From positions 3,240,001 through 3,304,000 of the forward strand of contig LR990060.1 of assembly GCA_905147135.1 (NCBI GenBank): DNA of 64,000 bases. The letters are read 5' to 3'. Both the position numbers and the translations under genes were made by a program. Below the pieces are notes generated by a model. That model did no database searches. It was not told the origin of the DNA and saw nothing but the letters and a program-made list of their open reading frames with translations. This DNA is from Blastobasis lacticolella (lineage: Eukaryota > Arthropoda > Insecta > Lepidoptera > Blastobasidae). The number at the start of each line of letters is the position of its first letter. The first letter of the stretch is position 1. Of the stretch, positions 57,471 through 64,000 are shown one piece after another.

Positions 57471-59174
57471 CGGGTACTTATAGTGTACGGGTACTTACGA
57501 ATCGTCATACGCGAGGTGTAAGTGGCGTCTGCGATGTAATGGTCTGTGACGAGTCATTAGCAAAGTTGCCTTCATTTGCCTTATTCTGTGTATTGCGTTC
57601 TGTTCTGTGTGTTTTATACTATATCAGCGGACTTGTAATGGAAATTAGTATTTATTCTTCTTCTTCTTCTTATCGAGTCGATGGACTAAACTCTGACTTA
57701 TACTTTATTCGCCCAATATTCGGCGACGGATACAGCGTTTGAACTGGCCTCGAGCCGAGCATGAAACGAGGTGGATTTTTTTTTTTGCGCCCAACGTAAC
57801 CGAAATGGGCACCCTCCGGTATAGCGGTTGGGAGGGAGGAGGTGAACTCTCATGAGTACCAGCCGGCCGGCCGGACTGGTTATGCACGATTCACCAAAAA
57901 AGGGCCTAGGCGCATACGTGCTAAACACCCCCTGGGAGCACCTGTAGCCATAAGGGTTTTTCAGGTTTCATCGGATGCTACACCCCGTAGTTACTTGTGT
58001 GAACTTCCTATGCCTAAGTACTGACTTACGGTTTCTTTGATTCCAAGGTTTGCTGGTAGAAAACCCCACTGTTGAGTTAAGCTCGCTTTTGTACTTTAGT
58101 TGCCTTTTGTTAAATTGTATTTATTATTTTTGTGTACAATAAAGAATAAAGGCATAGTGTTTGTATTGCTTTGCATTGGCGTCCTTAGATAGATAAGTAT
58201 AGAAGTTTCTAATTTTGAATCTTTTTATACCACTAAGGTGGCAAACAAGCTTACGGCCCGCCTGATGGTAAGTAGTCACCGCAGCCTATGGACGTTTGCA
58301 GCACCAGGGGCATCACCCACGCGTTGCCGACCCCGTAAAAACCTGTAAAACCTTTTTGGGTCCTATTTTTACGATATTCCTTCAGTATGTTTGGTCTTGC
58401 CTCTAATCTTTAGAAGGTACTATTCATCTATGTTTATGTGTGAAAATCTATAATAGGCTTTCTGGCACCTAAGTTTATTTCTATTCCATGTTACAACAGC
58501 TGTTGATTTTCTTAATAATAAATAAATGAAAAAATTGTTTGTGATGTGATGCTTTTTAAAGCCTCGACGCAAAAGAGGTGTGTTTTAAATTTTATGTGAG
58601 TATCTGTGTCTGTGGCATCGTACCTCCCGAACGGATATACCGATTTCGAGCCGGTTATCTTTATTTGAAAGCCAGTTTAATCGAGATACCTGACAGCTTT
58701 TGTTCATTAAAATCGGTTGAGTAGTTAAGGATATATTTGAGTATATGTAATGGTCGGGGGTTTAAATGTGTCCGGATCCGGACCCCAGATCCGTGCTCCA
58801 CTAAGGTTTTCCACCCGGGTGAAGCATGGGATATGTACACGTTCCTCTATGCTCCAACTATTATTAAGTTGATGAGCTTCCGGACAGCCCTCTACCCCAC
58901 TAGGGTTCTACCCCTTTGTAAAATCGTGCGCAATTTTAGTGACAACTTTTTTCACCAAACTTATATACAACAACCTTCTATTTTTGTCGGCGGTTAAGAC
59001 AGACATTATTCTACAGATGTAGCTATCTCGGGCTTTTACGCTTTTGGATTTCCTCGCGCATTACATTAAAGGTCATTTCACCGACCGGTTTATCCGGTAT
59101 CAGTTGATCGGTCGGCATTGCCATGGGGGGAAAACCGCCGGCAATCCGCGGCACGCGTGCCTGTAATTCCGTGT
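57471..59174. other. Intergenic, LINE 3-prime UTR material
   Basis: 57720-58160 looks like one retroelement 3-prime region ending TGTGTACAATAAAGAATAAA; its end also occurs at 14190-14290. 58220-58350 is an inverted family-C tail. 58560-58745 is family G. No gene recognised. Confidence 0.45.
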
Positions 59175-59790
59175 GGTGGTCGACCCCGGGCTCTTGCGCA
59201 CTAGAGCCCGGGGTCTGCCTTGACCATGATCCAGGATTTGGCATCGACTGCCATTTGACCTCTGTGACCCTGCTGAAAGGGGAGCGTGGTCAGGTTTTAT
59301 CATGGTTACACATTCAGACGCCTGAATGTGCAGGGTTCATCACGATGTTTTCCCTCACCGTAAGAGCATCGGTTAGTATCAGCGTTGCCAGATCGTACCT
59401 TTTGGTACGATTTACGTACTATTTGGCCGACTGTCGTACCTTTGGCGTACTTAGCTCCACATCGTACTATTTATTACGTTTTTACAAAATGCAAAACTTA
59501 GCTGAGGAGGGTGGTCACTTCGCCTTTCCTGTCCGCGAAATACCGTAAAATAATGAAGGAAGGGTTGATTTTGGCCACCGGCACTTATTGACTAAAAATC
59601 GTCTCCCCCTCCCCCCCAAGGCCGGAAAAATATAGGTAAAATATAGAAGATAAGGTGAATCGTAACTTTTTAGTCATTTTCGTACTATTTTAAGAGCCCG
59701 GACGTACTTTTTTGGAAAGTACTGCTGGTAACACTGGTTAGTATCTATTTAACTAATGTACATAACTCAGAAAAGAGTCATTGGTACAAA
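59175..59790 (-). repeat. SINE-2 interrupted by a hAT MITE
   Basis: The SINE-2 body at 59175-59379 resumes at 59737 with GTTAGTATCTATTTAACTAA and ends ACTCAGAAAAGAGTCATTGG at 59790. The break is exactly a hAT insertion with an 8-bp target duplication. Confidence 0.8.
59380..59736. mobile_element. hAT MITE, copy 1 (357 bp), inside SINE-2
   Basis: Terminal inverted repeats CAGCGTTGCCAG and CTGGTAACACTG. 8-bp target duplication GTTAGTAT at 59372-59379 and 59737-59744. The interior is rich in short CGTAC palindromes. No transposase. Confidence 0.92.
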
Positions 59791-60224
59791 AGATTATAGT
59801 TCGACAGATATAGCCATCTAGGGCTTTTATGCTTTCGATCTAATAGCATGTTAAAGGCCATTTCGCCAACTGGTTTGTCCAGTATCTGATGATCAGTATT
59901 GCAACGGGGAAAAATCCGCGTGCAATATTTGGGCCAAGATGATTATTTATTTTTTATGTAAAACGCTGCACCTGTTGTGATTTTTCCTGTATATCTATTT
60001 TGTATACTATTTATTGTGCACAATAAATGTTAAATAAATAAATAAACCAACGCCTATGTGTAACTTTGTAAGTTGTGCGCGACGCAAACCATTGCTCATC
60101 TAAAAGTGAAAGGCGTTATAGTTAGATTTTGAGGACGCCGAAGGGTAACCTACATACAAGAAAAATTACACTTTGTAGCGACTTAGCTGCTAGTAAATAA
60201 TGCTTGGACCACTCATACTGAGCC

Positions 60225-60395
60225 ATCTAGCCCCAAAGTAAGCAAAGCTTGAACTATGGGTGCTAGACAACTGATAAACTACATATATACTTTTAAATAC
60301 ATACTTATTATACATAGAACACCCAGACCCGTAGCAGAAATTAAAATTCATCATTTCAATTTCTGCCCGGCCGGAAATCGAACCCGGGACCTCTG
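60225..60395 (-). repeat. SINE-1 copy, end of head lost
   Basis: GAGCCATCTAGCCCCAAAGT, TATACATAGAACACCCAGAC, GGAAATCGAACCCGGGACC. Confidence 0.7.
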
Positions 60396-60654
60396 CGTCA
60401 AATCAGGTCAAATCTTTACAGTTACAATACAAATATATCTATATACATATACCTTTCACTACATATATAATATATTCTAAAAATTAAAAACGTCTTCAAG
60501 CAAAGCTTGTGTTATGAGTACTAGACAACTGATAAATTACAAACATAGTAATAGTAGAGGTTTTGGGACCCACAAAACACTGGTTTACCTACGGCGCCCT
60601 AATAATCTAAAAGTGAAAAACATCTGCACGCGGTTGAAAATGGAACTTTTCTTT

Positions 60655-61200
60655 TTTACTACGCAGTGACCAACAAGCACACATGCCACCGGTAAGCAGT
60701 CACTGTCGCCCATAACATCTACGATTCATGCAACCAGCGTTGCCAGATCGTACTTTTTTGTACGATTTACGTACTATTTGGCCGACTGTCGTACCTTTGG
60801 CGTACTTTGCTTCACATCGTACTATTTAGTACGTTTTTACAAAATGCTAAATTTAGCTGAGGTGGTCACTTCGTCTTTCCTGTCCGCAAAATACCGTAAA
60901 ATACTGGAAGGAAGGGTTGATTTTGACGTGTTTTTGCTCACTGGCACCACCGGCAAGTAAATGAGGTCTTGTCTTGTCAAAATAACACCGTTTTATTGGC
61001 TCCAACCCCTACCTAAAATAGAAGACAATGTATACCTTTTTAGCTATTTTCGTACTATTTTAGTAGGCCGGACGTACTTTTTTGGAAACTACTGCTAACA
61101 CTGCATGCAACCGCATGTCATTGTGAGGACTACGACTAGGACGAAATGCCTCATACCTGTAATTACGCTGGCTACCTTATCCTTCAAACCGGAACACAAT
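60655..61200 (+). repeat. Repeat family F interrupted by the second hAT MITE
   Basis: CATGCCACCGGTAAGCAGTC, CGCCCATAACATCTACGATT before the insertion; CGCATGTCATTGTGAGGACT, GAAATGCCTCATACCTGTAA and GGAACACAATA after it. Confidence 0.65.
60735..61103. mobile_element. hAT MITE, copy 2 (369 bp)
   Basis: Same family as 59380-59736. Ends CAGCGTTGCCAG and CTGCTAACACTG. 8-bp target duplication CATGCAAC at 60727-60734 and 61104-61111. The open frame inside (60778-60960) is not a gene. Confidence 0.92.
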
Positions 61201-61252
61201 AGTGTTTTCTGCTTGAATTACTGTATTGTCGAGTTATTAATGTTGTATGAAA

Positions 61253-61455
61253 TCTAATATATAAAATTCTCGTGTCACAGTTTTCGTTGCCATACTCCTC
61301 CGAAACGCCTTGACCGATTTTGATGAAATTTTTTGTGCTTATCCGGTATCTATGAGAATCGACCAACATCTATTTTTCATCCCCCTAAATGTTAGGGGTA
61401 GTCCACCCCTAGGAAATTATTTATATGGCAAAACAACGTTTGCCGGGTCAGCTAG
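61253..61455 (+). mobile_element. Non-autonomous Helitron (203 bp)
   Basis: Starts TCTAATATATAAAATTCTCG and ends GGGTCAGCTAG. It is flanked by A (61252) and T (61456), as expected for Helitron insertion into AT. A hairpin GGCAAA-ACAACG-TTTGCC lies about 8 bases before the CTAG end. No RepHel coding. Confidence 0.88.
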
Positions 61456-61456
61456 T

Positions 61457-62105
61457 AACCTATAAAGAGAAAGTTAGGTTACTAAACTGAAATTGTGACT
61501 GCTTTTTATACATTTCTTTGCATTGTACTTATCGTAAAGGAGTATGTACTTACCATAGGGTACGTTACTGTTAGTTTTTAACTCACTAAATTCAGTATCT
61601 ATTTACATATTTAGTAAATAGTGAGATTTTCAGAGAAATTGTATTGGTTAATCACATTACAGGCGAGCGGCATCATCGATGCGCTCGGTGGCGGGGTGAC
61701 ATATCAAATGACATTAGGTGTCTGTCAATGTCACAGTGTCGCGGACAAAGAATAAAATCTTTGGCCGCGGAGTCTATTTTTTGTTTTCTTTTTTATATGG
61801 ACCTACATACTAGCCAAGAAACCGTTGTCCGCTCGATGGTGCCGTGGTGCCTAGCATTCATTTTATATTATAATTATAATTATGACGTTCATAAGTGTTT
61901 GTGAAAACCTAAACTGAATAAACGTATTTGAGTTTGAGTTTAATAAAATTGTTGCTCGGCGGCAGAAGTAGATAAGGCAGTGGTACTCGCTCAGGCGGAG
62001 TCCTCAGGCTTGACGAGTCCTATCACCTGATTGAACAATTTGGCAGACCAAAACAAAAACAATGACAGGGACATAATGTTTTAAACTATCGCGGTTATTA
62101 TTACA
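61457..62105. other. Intergenic DNA
   Basis: 61950-62030 is a family-F end (GCTCGGCGGCAGAAGTAGAT, GGCGGAGTCCTCAGGC). No gene in the rest. Confidence 0.4.
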
Positions 62106-62439
62106 CATTTTAAGGGTATATTCCGGGTTTCCTACCGCGTACCTTTGTTGACGAGTAGCCCGATATTTCGGCACACTTTCGAAATAAGACTAAAAAAGTG
62201 AGTGATACGGTCAGTGTAGTGTGCCGTGACTTAAAAGTGAGTTCGAGTTCCAGTAGTAGGAAAAAACTTGTGCGAAAGAGGGTAGATCGACTTCGGCCGC
62301 TTTATCGCTAACTAACATCGTCCGGCGCTCGCAGCTCTCCAGTCGTCCCGTGACCATGGTGCATGCAAGTGTGTCGAAATATCGGGCTACTCGTCAACAA
62401 AGGTACGCGGTAGGAAACCCGGAACATACCCTTAAAATG
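62106..62439. mobile_element. Inverted-repeat element, about 70-bp arms
   Basis: Left arm 62106-62175 (CATTTTAAGGGTATATTCCG ... CGATATTTCGGCACACT) is mirrored at 62368-62439. Unique centre of about 190 bp. No clear target duplication or coding. Confidence 0.75.
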
Positions 62440-62683
62440 AATGACAGGGACGTTTTAACGTAATGTTGACTATCTTGATGTAGGTCTACACTAGATGCCG
62501 GAGGTGTCGTTGATGACAAGGCTTCGGCTGCTCTCATGACACCTCCTTTCAGGCGATGCTGGAGCGTCTTTTTTGGTTTAGTGGGTAGTCCGACTGTTGG
62601 GAGTCCCACACAGGCCCCCCGTCTTCCCCTACGGAGGGTATCGTGCGTAATGCATTCCACGCGTAAAAAAAAAAGAAAACACT
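62440..62683 (+). repeat. LINE 3-prime UTR with poly(A)
   Basis: TTTCAGGCGATGCTGGAGCG, TTTAGTGGGTAGTCCGACTG, GGGAGTCCCACACAGGCCCC, ending in CACGCG plus ten A. It resembles 3-prime ends of R1/Jockey-type elements. Inferred. Confidence 0.5.
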
Positions 62684-63459
62684 ACACTAAATACAAAAGG
62701 TTAGAAGAATCACGCATTTATAAAAAAAATGTAACTTTATTTCACAATCACATTTACAAGCAAAACATTTCAAATATGAAAACTGAATATAGTGCGACAA
62801 CGGCATGGTCATTTATTTCCGTTGATGAACATTTAATTCTCATACAAACTAATAATAGAGCTACACATTTACAAACAAACCGCAATAAGATACAATAGTA
62901 CACAAGTAAGAAACTCAAACCAAAACCAGTGTAAAAGACAACATTGGTAAACAAAAGGTTACATTGCTATGCGGGTCCTTAAATATGCTCGCTCATCTTA
63001 TACTGGTTTTGGGTGGATTGATGTGCGAGCTATCTTCTGTACATTGCGACCGGAAAGTAGGTACATACATGCCCTGTCTTTTCTGTATGTTTGAAGTCGC
63101 GTCCGCGTCCCGTCTGTGCCCTGTCCGCGACGTGTCTGCGTCTTTTCTGTGTGGCCACTCGCTTGGTAATGCTCACATATTAATGAACTCCACTGTACAT
63201 GGCTTCGTTCCGAACCTTTCTGAGTTAGCTTTATAATTATTTAATATTTGTACCTTGGTATATTATTTATATATTTTTTATTTACTGGCATGTGAAATCA
63301 CATCCGTCCGTGCTTCACTGAGGGGCATACTGAAAACCAGCCGTGCTCCTCATGGCACGGGCAATATTATTGTAATTATTATTTATCAAGTAATTGTTTG
63401 TTGTCTACTGTTAAATAAATTGTGCCTTGTGTGAGATAAGTGTAATAAACGATTTGTAT
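62684..63459. other. AT-rich gap before the second protease
   Basis: 62696-62950 is AT-rich with no domain. 63295-63440 is a LINE 3-prime end (CCGTGCTTCACTGAGGGGCA, CTGAAAACCAGCCGTGC). No gene recognised. Confidence 0.4.
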
Positions 63460-63473
63460 TTATTTATTTATTA
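63460..63473 (-). terminator. Polyadenylation signal of the second protease
   Basis: On the minus strand AATAAATAAATAAATA lies about 30 bases past the stop codon and provides overlapping AATAAA hexamers. Confidence 0.55.
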
Positions 63474-63500
63474 GGTACCTTTGAGCAATATCATCAACAT

Positions 63501-63800
63501 TTAAAACATCTCAAGAGTTTTCTCTATATCCTTAGTCAGCTGCTTCATTATCTCCCTCTTTATCCAATCAGTGTATTTGTAGACCCTCGTGTACACCCCA
63601 GGGACCGTGTTCGAGCCACAAGGCTCGACCAGCCCGAAGCTGTATATTCCGACCACTTGGGAGACGCCGTTGCCGGTATACATCAAGGGGCCACCGGAAT
63701 CGCCGCGGCACGGGCTCTGACCTGATGCTCCAACTGCGCACAGCTGCTTCTCCCTGATGGTCCAGCCTTCGTCCAGACTGTCGTACAGCTTCTGACATTT
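63501..63800 (-). CDS. Second serine protease, last exon (gene continues past window)
   Basis: A 300-nt terminal exon after a CCTCCACAG acceptor. It encodes [52 protein letters not shown] and NTVPGVYTRVYKYTDWIKRE, with a charged extension ending EKTLEMF. GDSGGP shows a catalytic serine. Six residues before it stands Ser, where trypsin-like members have Asp, so specificity is predicted to differ. The intron before KCQ is at the same place and phase as in the protease at 37044. His and Asp exons, and any clip domain, lie beyond base 64000. An extracellular immune protease is likely; the family member cannot be named. Confidence 0.9.
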   Translation of the reverse strand, partial: KCQKLYDSLDEGWTIREKQLCAVGASGQSPCRGDSGGPLMYTGNGVSQVVGIYSFGLVEPCGSNTVPGVYTRVYKYTDWIKREIMKQLTKDIEKTLEMF

Positions 63801-64000
63801 CTGTGGAGGAAGGTTTTGATCATTCGACTTCTTATAATAGGTTACTTTTGTATTTTAGTGTAACCATGTTGGAATTTCCGCTGTTCTGAGGTTGGGTGGA
63901 GATCGCTGTGCTGGGAATACTCAAATGAAATGCCCCCGGACCCTTTTCGCCTTTAGGTTACAAGAAGTGTGCAGGGTTTCCACCTGTATGTAATACATAT
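63801..64000 (-). other. Intron of the second protease
   Basis: Sequence upstream of the last exon; no further exon visible before the window ends. Confidence 0.6.

Noticed and set aside
59123..59548. 141-codon plus-strand frame
   Set aside because: Runs from SINE-2 across the junction into the hAT MITE, so it is an accidental fusion of two repeats.

Overview
This is an AT-rich, intron-containing, transposon-dense stretch of animal nuclear DNA. It is most likely from a moth or butterfly. The basis is a two-clip-domain prophenoloxidase-activating protease of the kind known from Manduca and Bombyx, Helitron ends and tRNA-derived SINEs resembling those familiar from Lepidoptera, and no prokaryotic gene organisation. 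The order is an inference; no species can be named from the sequence alone.

Layout. 1-2695 holds the 5-prime part of a Jockey-type non-LTR retrotransposon on the minus strand: a GC-rich 5-prime UTR, an intact 528-codon ORF1 with three zinc knuckles, and the endonuclease part of ORF2 running off the window start. ORF1 stop and ORF2 start overlap as TAATG. About 2.7-33 kb has no host gene I can recognise. It is a mosaic of SINEs, LINE 3-prime ends, Helitrons, hAT, mariner and foldback elements, and one 127-bp tandem array. Two small plus-strand exons (33168-33229 and 36138-36211) encode part of the I-BAR (IMD) domain of an MTSS1/missing-in-metastasis orthologue; its other exons lie outside the window or were not found.

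37044-55071 (minus strand) is a complete eight-exon gene for a 440-residue secreted protease: signal peptide, two clip domains, trypsin-like domain with intact His-Asp-Ser triad. All exon phases fit and the summed CDS is 1323 nt. It best matches a prophenoloxidase-activating enzyme, which starts melanisation in insect immunity. 8.4 kb upstream, on the same strand, lies the last exon of a second serine protease (63501-63800) with the same intron position but Ser instead of Asp at the S1 specificity site. This suggests a tandem protease cluster. If the remaining MTSS1 exons lie downstream, the cluster is nested in an intron of that gene on the opposite strand.

Most observations come from the mobile-element layer: two hAT families with exact 8-bp target duplications, an A/T-flanked Helitron, nested insertions that order the events in time, long perfect inverted repeats (one carrying two CRE palindromes), and a fossil copy of part of protease exon 6 inside the next intron.
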